Source of the DNA: Ochotona curzoniae
Lineage: Eukaryota > Chordata > Mammalia > Lagomorpha > Ochotonidae
Assembly (NCBI RefSeq): GCF_017591425.1
Contig: NW_024465885.1
Coordinates: 33,984,501 to 34,048,500 of the forward strand
Reading direction: 5' to 3'
Length of the DNA stretch: 64,000 nt
This document shows, piece by piece, positions 12,241 to 25,079 of this stretch. The notes below the pieces were generated by a model. The model worked only from the letters and a program-made list of their open reading frames with translations. It was not told where the DNA came from and did no database searches. The position numbers were made by a program, and so were the translations under genes. Position 1 is the first letter of the stretch. The number at the start of each line of letters is the position of its first letter.

Positions 12241-12904
12241 TTTTATTCTCTTTATGTTTTAAATATGAGTTTAAACTGAATTTGAAGTACTGTAATTGGA
12301 TAGAAAGCATAATAGAGGTTTAACAAAGTCAGATTAAAAAGACATTTGAATAAAAAAGACATTTGTATGTGCATGTGTGTGATATCGCTGAATTTACAGC
12401 AGTGTACTTAAATGCATATGTAATTTCACAAGGAATACCTACCCAATGTAAAATAGTATCCTTCCCATATTATAAGTGTAATGTTTGTTTCCATTTCATT
12501 ATCTGAATGGAGAAAGTGGGCTCAGAAAGGGAGAATGAGCATAAAGGGGGAAAGAAATAGAAAGTGACAGAATCTCAGAGAACTGATTTGATTTTCTGTC
12601 TGCTCTGCTGATTCGCCACAATATGTTCTCTTAAAGAGTCTGATAGCCTTTTTTTATCTGTTTACATGGGAGGGTACTGGCAAAATTTCATTTCGTAGAG
12701 AAATCAAAATCATTTTGTTAAAAAAACATTTTAAAATGCTGCATGCAGTGTTTCCATAAAAACAGAACTATAAAATAAATATTAAGAAAAAAAATCTGTG
12801 CATGCATTTTCAAAATGTTTTTGCACCGAATATTCAGATTTTAATTCAAAATTTCAGGTGCCTTTCTAAGTTTCCTCATTGCTTTACTCTGAACGTATTT
12901 CTTT

Positions 12905-13016
12905 TAAAAGATATTTACCTGGTAGATTTACAAAGGAGAAACAGAAAGATTGTAATTGTCCATCTGCTGATTCACTGATTAGGCCACAGTGGCCTGAACC
13001 ACCATACCCGACCAAG
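12905..13016 (-). repeat. CSINE fragment
   Basis: A reversed CSINE tail and adjacent body: 'agatttacaaaggagaaaca', 'ccatctgctgattcactg', 'ggccacagtggcc'. The head end is missing. Confidence 0.6.
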
Positions 13017-13202
13017 GATGTCTTTCTTTTTATCATGTGATTGTGCAAAAGTGTTCCCAATTAAGATGTACCAGGCATTTGCCTAACTTTCTGTTATCCG
13101 TTCACTAAATAATTTAATTAGTATTGTATCATTTTCTGAGTTTCATTTTTCCTCCTCATTTAATCATCAAATACTTGAGAATTTTTACATTAATTTCCAC
13201 TT

Positions 13203-13515
13203 TTTTTAGAAAAAAAATAATTTTTATTGAAAAGATGGATATACAGAGAGAAGGAGAGAAATAGAGAAATATCTTCTGCCTGCTGGTCCACTCTCTAAGT
13301 TGCCACAAATGCTGGAGTGAGCAGATCCAAACCCAGGACCCAGGAGCTTCTCGGTCTCCTGAATGACTGCAAGGTCCTAAAACTTTGGGCTATCTCTACT
13401 GTTTTCCACAAGCAGGAAGTTGGATGGGAAGTTGAGCAGCCAGGACACTAACTGGGGCCCATTTGAAATCCTGGGCATGCAAGATGGACTTTAGCCACTA
13501 TTCTGCCAGAACTTT
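13203..13515 (-). repeat. CSINE
   Basis: It has the reversed tail 'tttttattgaaaagatggat', 'ccacaagcaggaagttggat', 'gttgagcagccaggac', and ends at the reversed head 'agccactattctgcc'. Confidence 0.85.
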
Positions 13516-13519
13516 TTCA

Positions 13520-15530
13520 CACTATTTTTAAAATTGTTATTCTAAGTTATTCCAGACAAATTGTAACGCTTTAGATTCCTTGCCCTCTTAAGAATATAGT
13601 TGACTAAAATGTATTTTTCTTCATTTAACAAATTGGTTTGCTCTCAAGAACTTAAGACAAAACTTGCATTTCATCCTAAGTAATAAAATTTATGTTTCTG
13701 GAGAGAACATTTCTGACATACCAAATTAATTATCCATGTATTTCCTGGTTGTTTGAATGTGTGCATTAGAAAAGAAAACCTAAAAATTATATAATAATAT
13801 TATTTGAAAAAGCATTTGTTTTCATTTCACCTCTGAATTCTGTCTTCCAATTATGAAATAAAGAGTTGCAATGTTAATGATAAATAACACTAGAAAACTA
13901 ATGTTTCCTAGAAGGCAAATCAGACACAGTGTGATTTTTTTCCTGCACTTATGAACAGTACCATCGTGTGCATACTCATTCCCCAGGCCCTGTAACGAGC
14001 ATTCAATAGGTGAAGCACGTCTCATAGAAAACGAGTTGAGTAATTATTTTCTTAATTCTTCCAAGCATGTAAGTGAACTACTTCCTTAGGGCACAGGACT
14101 CTACTTTTCCTGTTGAGTTGTGATTCAGAAAATTTGCTTTGCCCACAGAGTCCTAGAGTCAGGCCTGTCTGCTCCCCCGGCCTCCATACCAAAGAAAAGC
14201 AAATAATAGAGTTGAACCAAAATTCAACTAGCTCCTAAAATTAACACATGCGTTCATTAGTCATTGTTTAATTTCTCTAATGATGACTTGCCTTATGATA
14301 ATCAATGGATCAAGAAACTCAAATGCTGTCTTATAGGTAAACATTTTAATTTCTTCTCTAGATCACACTAGTAGTCCTGCAAGAATCGAAGTGTTTTCTG
14401 TAGATAATATATTATATTAATTGATGAAATACTTGAATTTTTTTTCCTTTTATGAAAGCTTTCAAATCTTTTTTGGCAGAATGCATTATAAAATGATAGC
14501 TTATTTGGCACAAGAATATTGCACTGTTTTAAGAATAAGGTGTTAAAATTGCGTGGCATTGCACCAGTTGAGCAGTGGGTCTCCATGGTCTGCCATTTGA
14601 GAGATTTCAAGAGCCGCAGCCCTAAGGCTTTCTTCTGTACTGTTGATAATGCACAGTAATAGGTTCAGATAGACTAATTTGTACCTAAGTGATAGCTAAT
14701 ATATCTTCCTCCCAGGTAATATTTAACATGATTAAAATGGACAGGTCAACATAAGGCATTTCAAGTGGGAATTTCAAGCACCATTAAAATCTAATTGGGT
14801 AAGACAAAGCTTACAAGGAAAAAAGAAACACTCTGGGAGTCAGCAGCATTCCAACTGGAAGCTCAGAAAAATTGCCTTTGCACCAAATTGCATAGAAAAA
14901 TCTGTGCCACTCAGTGTCTCATCTCTAGTGAGCTTCTTATTTCATGGGTGAATTTTACTGATATTTTTCTCCAGCAATTTGGGAAAAATAAATCTCATAC
15001 CAATCAGACCTTATGTGCTACTTTTTTCAAATACTTATAAATGATGAAAAGCCCTGCTTTGGAACATATGTGAAAATATAGTTAGAATTTTCCTTCCTCA
15101 CAGTTCTTCTAAAAAAATTACAGTAACCTAAAGTAAACAGAGGCAACAACCAATAAATTGACAATTCTAAGCAAACCCAAAACTTGAGGATAACATGGAG
15201 CAGAATGCTCCAAAAGGTCATAGAAAATGTAATTGAAAGAAACATTATTATATTTTAAAGCATTAAAATTATATATAACAGTGGTCTTCAAAAAGTTATG
15301 CAGTTATGAAAATGTATATATTTATAAATAAAATAATTTCTAAGGAAATAAGATTTTCATTTCCATGTTCACAAGAAGTTCAAATATTGGTTTGAAAAGA
15401 TTAAATAGAAGCTAACTAAAAATTTTACATGTTCACATGGTACCATGTGATATTGTCATACATGTATACATTGTATTACTGCAGTAGATACTTTTAAGTA
15501 TAGAGGCAGGGGATCACTGCAAACCTGAGT
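13520..15530. other. Intronic sequence, no recognised feature
   Basis: No exon, RNA or repeat family was recognised. ORFs of 67-81 codons here have no recognisable homology. Confidence 0.5.
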
Positions 15531-15544
15531 GTGAATGTTCTGTT

Positions 15545-15885
15545 CAAGATTATCCAGTCTTATGTTCATGTATTTGTTTTGGGAGAGAGAAGGAGCAAGG
15601 GCCGGAATGAGAATGAGAGACAGCAAGACAGAGATCTCCTATTATGCTTTGTTTCTCAGATGCCTTCAATATCCAAGGCTGAGCCAAACCAAAACCAAGA
15701 ATAGGCAACTCAGTTCATGTTTCCCATACAGGTATCTGAAAACATCATCTAGTGCTTCCACAGGCTTGCATTTAAAAATTACCTGGATGGGAGCAGAGCC
15801 TGGACTTAACCCAGTGAATACTGATGTGAGAACTGAGCATCACAAATGGAATTGACTGCTCACCGTGAAGCCACTTTTGTTAAAA
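15545..15885 (-). repeat. CSINE, older subfamily
   Basis: A GA-rich segment 'gggagagagaaggagcaagg', then 'gatgccttcaatatccaagg', then 'gagcagagcctggac', and the reversed head region with 'accgtgaagccac'. The order is CSINE minus strand, strongly diverged. The 106-codon + frame is a repeat frame. Confidence 0.6.
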
Positions 15886-16474
15886 AAAAAAAAAAAATAC
15901 AGTGAACAAACAAAGCCTTCCTACTGCCCATATTACAATGTGCCAGCTTCTAATATCTTTAGCCACAAAAATGTTAATCCCAAATTGCTTTCTGAGTAAA
16001 TTATCAAGTATATTAAATTTTAAAATGTTTATGAAAGGATAACCTCAGAGCATGTGTGAAAAACTTGGAGATGTGCTTTATGGTCTTACTCTATTGTACT
16101 TAGGAAACACATTGTTGACCACAGGCTGTTTTATCTATAGCTTATTACATGATCAGAATTGCTTATTGTTTGTGAGCTGTAAATCCATTACTAGGGCAGA
16201 ACTATATTAAACTTGAATGGGTGGCTCACTTAAAAACATGTCTAACTCAGGCTCTCATGGGGAAAGGATTAAATGCAGAGTGAACTATTTTTTTCTTTTG
16301 GATTATATGTATTTTACAATCTAAGAACTTTCTACCTAATAATATATAAGCTGGATTTCTTCCTAAAAATATGATTTCTCCCATATCTTCATTACAAATT
16401 CTCCAAATATAATCTGTAGATTTTATAATATATATATATTAACACAATAAGTAGTAAACTCAAAACTGAAAATC

Positions 16475-16730
16475 AGTTAGGACCCAATGCAATAACCTAG
16501 TGGCTAAAGTCCTTCCCTTGGACACTCCAGGATCCCTTGTCGGCAATGGGCTATTCCCCAGCAGCCCCTGTTTGTGGCCTGGGAAAGAAGCTTCGGATTG
16601 GCTCAGATTCAGCCGTTGAGGTGGCTTGCAAAGTGAATCATTGGACAGAAGATCTTGCTCCCTGTCTTCCCTCCTTTCTGTATATCTGCCTGTCCAGTAA
16701 GAATAAATCTTAAAAAAAAAAAAAAAAAAG
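16475..16730 (+). repeat. CSINE with poly-A tail
   Basis: It has the head 'caataacctagtggctaaag', then 'ccaggatcccttgt', 'gtttgtggcctgggaaag', 'tctgtatatctgcctgtcc' and an 18-A tail. Possible target duplications are 'aaactgaaaatcag' and 'gaaactgaaatag'. Confidence 0.88.
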
Positions 16731-16739
16731 ACATGAAAC

Positions 16740-18940
16740 TGAAATAGAACAAGAGTGGTATGTAGTTGTTTGATTTGGTGGGGTAAGCGATGATACAATT
16801 ATGAGATAAGCAATTAAACAAATGAAGTTGTTGCCTCATTTTTTTTTCACCATATCCTTAATAGTTGAGAAGTTTCTTTGGGTAAACTAATAACAAGTAG
16901 TCAATTAAAACTGACATAATTTTGTCATCTTTACTTTCTTGTTCTGTGTTTTCTCCTTTCCAATCTCCCTTTCCTTCCTTATTTCATTCCCGGTAACTAC
17001 AAAAACACTATTGGCACAGTCAGCCAGCTGCAAGCTTCCTACCTCTCTTCAACACCACAAATAAGTGTTACAAAAATCCAGCCCCAAACTGTCTAATCCT
17101 CTAGTACAACAAATCAGTGGAAAACTGGCCTTTCTCTTTTTTCTTTTTTTTTTCTTTTTTTGTTTTGTTTTCCATTGTCCTTTTCTATGTACTAGAGTAT
17201 TAGAGCACTCTTCCTTCCATTCAAATGGTTTAGAATTGCGAAACAAAATCATTATTAGGTTTCTTCTGACGTTTCTTCTGACGTCCTTCCAAACCACATT
17301 GCGGATTTAATAGTATCCTTCCTTTTAACCAGTACTGCAATGTACCACTCTAATGCATTGGTCTCATTCAATTATTTCTTAATTACTGTGGGTGGATGCA
17401 GCTCATGATCTCTGCTAAATTAGGTCAAGTAATTTGAACAATAGTGGTTTACTTTGATATTGCTAACTTGTTTCTGGAATGATATCTGTTTTAAGTGGTA
17501 GACCTTCAAGATATTTGTTGCAGTTTGTATGCTGCTGCTACTTTGACATTCACACATTCACATTTAAGCTCCAATATAGTCTTGGAAGGTGGGCCTTGTG
17601 AGAAATGCATATGCTTTGTGTATGGTTGGTGTTAGCTTACTTTCTGTGAGAGAACTTCAAGAGCTCCTTGTACCTCCTACAGTGAGAGGACACAGTAAAA
17701 TGGTGTTGCATGTTTGTATAAGAGCAGATATTAGCTAATCAAATTACAGGTGCCTGAATGGTGGATTTCCTAACAGTTAACATCTAAACTTGTGAAAACA
17801 AGTATTTGTTTGTGTTAGCCAACCAGGTATTTCTGTTTGTTGGCTTGTATGTTGAGCAGTCCAGGCAGGATACCATACTAACAAAATTTTTGTGAGACCA
17901 AACTCTTCTTAAAAACTGTTAGAATTGCCAGGCTTTCATATGATGAAAACATTCAAATCTAAAATCCCTATGCTTTGGAACTTACAGATATCAGGCATCC
18001 AGTTTAGATAATGTGCTGCTACGGCATTGTAGGGACTTGACCTGTTTTTCTGAAGCAGATTTACTAGTGATTGTCACTGAAGGTTTGACATCACATATTA
18101 TTAATATTAGTTCATTTGGGGAAGACAGAAAATTTTAAACTGCAGAGCAGTCATTAAGTAGAAAATCTTTGAGCTATTTATGCCTGTTAATCAAAAAAGT
18201 GATTATAAACATTTATTCAGTAAAAGCATTCATCTGAAGAGTCAAAGGAAGGATTCAGTCGCGTCAGTGTGATTAAGAAGAAAAGTGAAGTCTTCATTTC
18301 ATTCTTTTGTTTGTCTCCCTTATTTTTGTCCTTTACTATGAATCTAAGTCTGCTATCACCTAACTTATAACATTTACTCTTATGAATTATTATATTTTTC
18401 TTTGACAATATTCTGCTATAAAAAAGCCAGTTGAAATTGTGCAATTAAGGACAATATTCTTGGTGTCTGGTTGATACCGACACTGAAGTCAGTGAGAGCC
18501 ATGTCTTAGACATTTGTGCCCGTTGCTCCCAGATGAAGCTATTATTTGAGTTCTGACTTTAATCTGCCAGTTCAGCCAAGAATGCTGATTTTCAGAAAAT
18601 GGTATGCTGATCCTTGTTGGTCAAATATCATATTCTATCCAGGATCCCTCTACTGAACAACAGATATGAAAAAAAAATTACTTTAACTATTACAATGCAT
18701 CCAGCCATTGAATACTAACATTCTTACCATTCTAATTGTTGAATTTTGTTCTATGCTACTTGCAGTTATCCTCTGCTCATTACTTGCTTAAAGTGTGCAA
18801 TAAGGAGCTGGAAAAAGCAGAATGCACCTAAGTAAGGATGCCAATGTATGGTATGTGCTAGTTGGGCTATTAGAATGAAATGAACCCAAGGTGATACTTT
18901 CTGATTTTATAACAAGGTTATATTTTGTATCATGAGGAAG
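16740..18940. other. Intronic sequence, no recognised feature
   Basis: It includes a T-rich tract near 17136-17172. ORFs over this tract encode low-complexity Phe/Lys runs. Nothing else was recognised. Confidence 0.5.
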
Positions 18941-18959
18941 ACTGATGTTATTCTCTATG

Positions 18960-19195
18960 ATAAGTTGCTTTTTGGAAATGTTTTATTTATCCATTTTATC
19001 TGCAAGCAATAGAGGATGGCAGACAGATAACAGAGATTTCTTTGGCAGCAAATCATTTTCCACACCCTTGCCCAACAAAATGTCTGACCTGTGTCAGATT
19101 AGGAGCCAGGAACCCAATCTGGGTCTCCCATCTGGGTGACAGGGACCCAAATACTGGATCTCTGAGGTGTTACCTCCCAGGATGTACATTAGCAT
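18960..19195 (-). repeat. CSINE fragment, diverged
   Basis: 'ttatttatccattttatctg' followed by 'ggagccaggaacccaatc' and 'gggtctcccatctgggtgac' match the reversed CSINE body. Confidence 0.55.
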
Positions 19196-19209
19196 GAACA
19201 AAGTGGAAT

Positions 19210-22190
19210 TCAAACGCAAATGCTCTGCTAAGGCAATTCATGTGTTCCATATGGAACTTCACAAATGTTTGCTTCTTTTAGAAGTGTGTGATGTAAAAGC
19301 TATATGTGTAAAAGCTACAAGCAGTTTGAAGGATACCCCATGTTTCCCTAAAATTTTCCAATATGAATGATCAAACTTCTAAGTTGGAATGAATGGATTT
19401 CAGAAAAAAATAAGGGTGCTCAGAGTCCTAGATGTTATTGTTAAAATACTTTAGTATGACTATGAAGATATTTTATTGTTACAGATTTTTGATACAATTA
19501 TGAGGAAAAAGTAAAACCTTTGGGATTGCCACTTAACTGTAAATATTTTGGAATACAGAAAAAAATTGATGGATTGCATTGCAGTACAACCCAGTTTTTC
19601 TGTACATTGAGAACAAAAGCTTGTTGCTGGAGTAATGGCAGAATCGACAGCTAAGCATTCGTGTCCATCAGCTAAGTGGAAATGATTTTCTCCCTCATTC
19701 AGGGAAGCTGTAAGCTTTAGGAACCTTTGAAGTCAGATAACGTGTCTTATGGAGTCTTTGAGTATAATTAGACCACGTTGCTTGGAATCTGAGACAGTAG
19801 GAGCCCGAGAAATCTACAAATGGAACATAGAAATGTTCTTACCAGAAAGTATAATGCAGAGGATAAAAATAAGAGTTTGTGAGGCAAACATTCAAGAGAA
19901 AAAACATGCAAGTTTTATTTGCATGGTCCAGCTGTACTCTAAGCATATGGCAGATTGATAAACACAATTATGTAAACATGCAGTATTGGGGAAATCTTAG
20001 ATACATGTGTTAACCTATTTTTCTTACTTTTGAGATCTGGTTCATATTGGGACACTTTAAAGGACATAAAGGTAAAGACTGGTGACTCTGTAAAAGCATA
20101 TTTTCTGGCAATTTCATATATTTTTAATTTATTTTCAAAACTTACATAGATACAGGCAAACATTTGTGAGTAACAGAACATGTGTTTTTATGTGTAACGT
20201 ATCTTAAACTGCGTATTTGCTGTGGCAGTAGTATTACTTTTCACTTCCTTTAAGCTAACAGCTAAGTTATAAGATTTAAAACAAAATATTTTTAGCATTT
20301 GCATTACTTACTCAACATACATAAAAATGTTCAGTATGCTTCAGTGAAAAGAATTAATAAGTATGTGAAAATGCTGATTTCATTGTAAAGTCTGTGAGAG
20401 AGCTTACTTATTCAGTAATGATCTCCTCAGTAATCATTTGATCAATCAACCCATCAATCAAGTACTATATAAGCTGAGATATTTATTTCCTTCTTTATTC
20501 TTCTTTCTAGATAAATGGCCTGATTTCAAAAATTCTGTGAGTAATGTAGGGGAGGTAATAATTGTCTTCCCGGGCAGGGAAATGGGGATTGGAACTGTGC
20601 TGTTTAATCTGAGAAATTTAGATCTAAATACATCAGTTTCTTTCTAAATTTTAACTGTTAATTCATATTGAACAGATTATGTAACAATTCTGAGAACATA
20701 ACAGAGATCCATCTCCTGTGACGCAGTGGTTAAAGATTTACATCTATTTATTTTAAAACAATCATTCAGCTACTTTATTCACTTGTTCAAATAATAAGAT
20801 AGGTGTCTGCTGTGTCCCAGGCTCTGTGAAAGACTCTGGAGCTGTAAAACAATGTGATGCTACTCAAACAAATTACATTTTAATTAAAGATATATTATAG
20901 AAGCAAAGAACTAAATTGTAGCATGGTATGCAAAAGGAATGGTGGAACCACATAGCAAATGGAGACAGATGAAACAGGGAAGAAGGAGGAAAAAGAGGAG
21001 AAGGGAGAGAAAGGATAAAGACATGTGAGGAGAGAAAAATATACAGCCTAATTATCAAAGGAAAAGCAAGTGTAGGGAATACAAGGAGTGCTGCTGGAGA
21101 TCTAAAGAAGCTGGTCATTTGTAAACAGCATATTTGCAAAGGAACAGTGTAGAAATGAATTTATGCTAACTTGGAGACTTCTGAGGAACACATCATTGTT
21201 TTATGTTTAATTATTTTATCTTGCCATAACAGTTAGGTATCAATGATTGTATAATCTCTATCTGTATTTATCTAAGCATGCCTATTACAGTAGGATAAGC
21301 TTCATGTAGGCCACAATTTTCTCCAATTTTTTTTCAATGCAATAGGCTTTTTTGTTGCATTTCATAAAAGAATGCATTTTCAGTCTTTTCACTATATTCC
21401 CTTTCATAGTAAGAGACTGAAATTTATAGAATACCAGAAATTATGTCATTATTTTTGCATATTTCAACAAATTTAGCACCCTGTTCTACAACGCTGCGCA
21501 GGATAACTCAGAACATATCAAAAAAATTCTGTACACATTTTGGTGAAGTAAATTTAAATTGGAACTAAAAGTTAAGCATTTCTATGCATACTTAGAAAGA
21601 AAAACTATAGATATATGCATTGTTTATTTTAACTTTTGGCATTTCAAACCAAATAGACACAACTTTGGCAGTATTAACTATATTATCAAAAATATGAAGT
21701 AGTTCTTTTAAATAAAGCAAACAAAAGGAACATAAAAATGTATTTTTGAGCACCTCTGGAACTATTTTTGAAGGGTTTATAACTAAAGCATCTGTAGCAG
21801 ATATTGAATTTAGTTGGATTGTGTTTACTTGCACAAATACTACTCATTTTTATTTTAGTTGTCGCACATATAAGAACAAAATGAAGACAGAACTCTGAGT
21901 TCTTATGTTTGTTCAGTTAAGTCAATGTTTTTACAATTAACTCTCAGCTTAGACTAGTTTCACACTTATATCTATGTTTCTACTGGGATGGGAATCCCTG
22001 TTTATATAAAGAATGGTTTGGGGAGAATCCTTAGATGCAGAGTGTTTTGTTTTCCTTTGTATAAGTTTGTGATGGTTTTCTTACTTGTTTTTAAAATTAC
22101 TATTTTAAGTCATACTGTATTAACAAGAAATGTGTACAATTATGTATACAAACCTAATGCTATCCATTCTGGAGGACACAGATATTAATA
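19210..22190. other. Intronic sequence, little recognised
   Basis: Only a short CSINE-head-like piece ('ctgtgacgcagtggttaaag') near 20715-20740 stands out. No exon was found. Confidence 0.5.
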
Positions 22191-22194
22191 TCAG

Positions 22195-22480
22195 TGATAT
22201 TTTATAGCTCTGTAATATTCCACTGACTATTACAAACCAAAGAACCAAAAGAAAACAAAAAATGCATGTATAATTAACAGTTATACATCTTTAACAATTA
22301 TATTTTACATATTTATGTTAATCAATCTGTTATTAAACATGAGAGTTTTTGCTAACTCTTTGATATGCTAATTTTATTTTTTTTATATATTCCCAGAAAT
22401 GGAATAGTTGAATCATATGGTAGATGTTTTAGCTTCCTTGGGAATCTCCAGTCTGTTTACCATAATGTTTTCTGCACAGC
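22195..22480 (-). mobile_element. L1 fragment, antisense part of an inverted L1
   Basis: 'tattaaacatgagagttttt', 'cccagaaatggaatagttga' and 'cttgggaatctccagtctg' are the reverse complement of the L1 ORF2 3' region. The L1 segment that should precede it lies next door in the opposite orientation. Confidence 0.75.
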
Positions 22481-22870
22481 AAAGGAAGCATTTGACATAA
22501 AATGAAGAGGCAAATGACAGAATGGGATAAATATTTATAAATTATGTGTGACAGACACATAATCTCCACAATATTAAAGGAAGTCAAGAAACTCAACAGA
22601 ATTACAAACAATTTAGTTAAAAAATATTCAATTGATATGAAAGTGCATTTTGAAATGATGGAATACAAAACATTAACAAACAAATAAAAAAAATCCTGTG
22701 GATGACAAGTCATCAGGGAAATGCAAATAAAAACCACAATGGGGTCACACCTAACTTGACTTAGATTCGTTGCTATCTAGGAATAAAAATGTAACAAGTG
22801 TTAGCAAGGATTTAAATAAAAAGGTAAACGATTGATGGGAAATCAAGTTGATTTTCTGACTCCTTGAACA
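22481..22870 (+). mobile_element. L1 fragment, sense part of an inverted L1
   Basis: 'gacaagtcatcagggaaatg', 'caataaaaaccacaatgggg'-like text and 'gtgttagcaaggatttaaat' are sense L1 ORF2. In L1 order they come immediately before the segment found inverted on the left. Confidence 0.75.
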
Positions 22871-22879
22871 GTGTCCTCA

Positions 22880-24000
22880 GAGAAATGACAGAAACATAAT
22901 ATATGTTCCTGACTTGATCAGGATCCAAGCATTCCTGTACAAGCTCAGTAGTTCCTATTGGTGCTGATGACTTCTGAGAAACAGTAAATTCTCTTCTACA
23001 CCTGACAGTTGCTTCAAGGTCAGTTACTTATCTCTCACCAGGGAATCTTTATAATGTGATAATGACCTTGTACTTCGTGAGGTGCGATTGAATTTCAGTG
23101 CTTTGTACATTCCCACATCACTCAGCACCTAAGGATGACACATAGCGTGATGCTGGCTCTCCTTTGGACTAGCTGAGCCCCTGGTTTTTATCTACCAGAG
23201 GTTCATATAATTTCAACATCCATGGAGTTACCTCCTTACCTTCTCTCACTCTCTCCCTCTCTCTCTTTCCCTCACCCATTCTTACATACACACAAAATTT
23301 TGGGGTAGATTTCTGAGAAGTCAATTTTTACATAACAATACCCATCAGCAGATGTAGTCCTTATCTCCTGAGACTCACTCTGCTTCCTGGGAAAGAAAAA
23401 GACTATCTGTTGTCCACTCCAATCTGAAAGTCATCCTCCAACTTAACTCTTTCTACATGAGGTGATTGACCTTGATTTGTCATTTAAAATCTTCAGCATT
23501 CAAAGAACAAAACAACAAACATTTTAGAGATAGTGGTATAAGGAAAGCACAAGCGAGCTTCAAAAACTGATTAGCCTTCTGATCCCAGTCCTTACCAACA
23601 ACTGAGGTTAATGAACTGGAGATTTTATGCCCACAATCGTTTTGGGTTTTTAGATATCTAAAATGTTTTTAGTGAACTTAACAGTTCATTTTGACTTGCC
23701 TTTTTAATGCCTCTGTTTTTTACTTCCTATTTCAAAACTCAATGGAAAAGATTACATGGTATCTTTTGTTTTTTGATACTTAAATTTAATTTTAAATATG
23801 TGCTCCCTTCTTCAATTTAAAGCTCTTCTACAATTAATTAGAAACCCTAGACAACAGAGGTGTTCTTCACTTCTACTCACCGTATTTATTTATTCTTTAA
23901 TTTTTTGTTTTTATGCTTCAAGAGTTCCATAGGCTCAGGGAGTTCCCACTCTGTTATTATGTAAGACATGAGGACTTTTCAATCTGATGAAAAAGTATTA
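22880..24000. other. Intronic sequence, no recognised feature
   Basis: A CT-rich run at about 23242-23275 may be the remnant of a SINE. Nothing else was recognised. Confidence 0.45.
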
Positions 24001-24007
24001 TTTTCTT

Positions 24008-24330
24008 TTTTAAGATAATTTATTTATTTATTTTATTGGAAAGTCAGATATACAGAGAGGAAGATCTGCCATCTGATGATTCACTCCCCAAGTGGCCACA
24101 ACAGTTAGAGCTGAGCTGATCCAAAGCCAACAGCCAGGAACCTCTTCTGGGTTTCCTACATGGATGTAGTGTCCCAAGGCTTTGTGCCATCCTTGATTAC
24201 TTTCCCAGTCCACAAGCAGGGAGCTGGATGGGAAACAGGGCTAGCAGGATACAAATTAGCACCCTTATGGGATCCTGGTGTGTGCCAGGCAAGGACTTGA
24301 GCCACTAGGTTACCACACAGATCTCTCCCC
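24008..24330 (-). repeat. CSINE
   Basis: Reversed tail 'taagataatttatttattta', 'ggaaagtcagatatacagag', 'ccacaagcagggagctggat', ending 'agccactaggttaccac'. Confidence 0.92.
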
Positions 24331-24559
24331 CCCAAATTCTTATTAGTGTATAAGAACAAAACATCAGGTGAGCTCCAACTGATCTCCTTGGTGAATCCTT
24401 TTGTGATAATTGAATGAACCAATTATTCCCAAAGTACTTGCATTTATCTTTCATTATAATGTCTATTTTGATAACCATTGTTAACTTGCACTACTGAAAT
24501 AAAATGTTATTCCTAATGCCCTTTAATATCATTTGTTTGTAATTGTGCTTTACACTATT

Positions 24560-24840
24560 TTTTTCAGTAATTTGTTTATTTGAAAGACAAATAGGAACAG
24601 AGAGAGAGAGAAGTATATACAAAGATGGACAAAGATTTCATTTATGGCTCACCACAACATGAGGGGCCAGACCATGTTGAAAATAGTGACCTGGGGACTC
24701 CGCAGACGCACTTGTAGATAGAAAGAACAAAACCACTTAAACTACCACATTACTTCCCGGGGTGTTCATTAAGAGAGCTAGGATTAGAAGCAGAACCGGG
24801 ACTTCTTCCCGGGCACGGTGGTAATCTATGTGGGCACCGC
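24560..24840 (-). repeat. CSINE, older and diverged
   Basis: 'aatttgtttatttgaaagac', a GA run, 'aagatttcatttatggctca', and a reversed head near 'cggtggtaatctatgtgggc'. It sits directly beside the next CSINE. Confidence 0.55.
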
Positions 24841-24851
24841 AAGTTGTATCT

Positions 24852-25062
24852 TTCCTTTTTTTTTTTTTAAGATTTATTTATTTTTATTGGAAAGTAAGAT
24901 TTATAGGAAGAGGAAGAAAAAGAAAGATCTTCCATTTGCTGGTTGACTCTCCAAGTTGCTGCAATGGCCAGAGCTCAGCTGATCCGAAGCCAGGAACCAG
25001 GAGACTTTTCCAGATCTCCCAAACAGGTGCAGGATCCCAAGGCTTTGGGCTGTCATCGAATG
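24852..25062 (-). repeat. CSINE, truncated at the head end
   Basis: Poly-T then 'aagatttatttatttttatt', 'ggaaagtaagatttatagg', 'gatccgaagccaggaacc' and 'ccaaggctttgggctgtc'. It stops before the tRNA-like head. Confidence 0.88.
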
Positions 25063-25079
25063 TTTTAATTTCATATTTT

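Noticed and set aside
11884..12323. Ser/Leu-rich (+) and Arg/Glu-rich (-) frames
   Set aside because: Translations of a polypyrimidine simple repeat.
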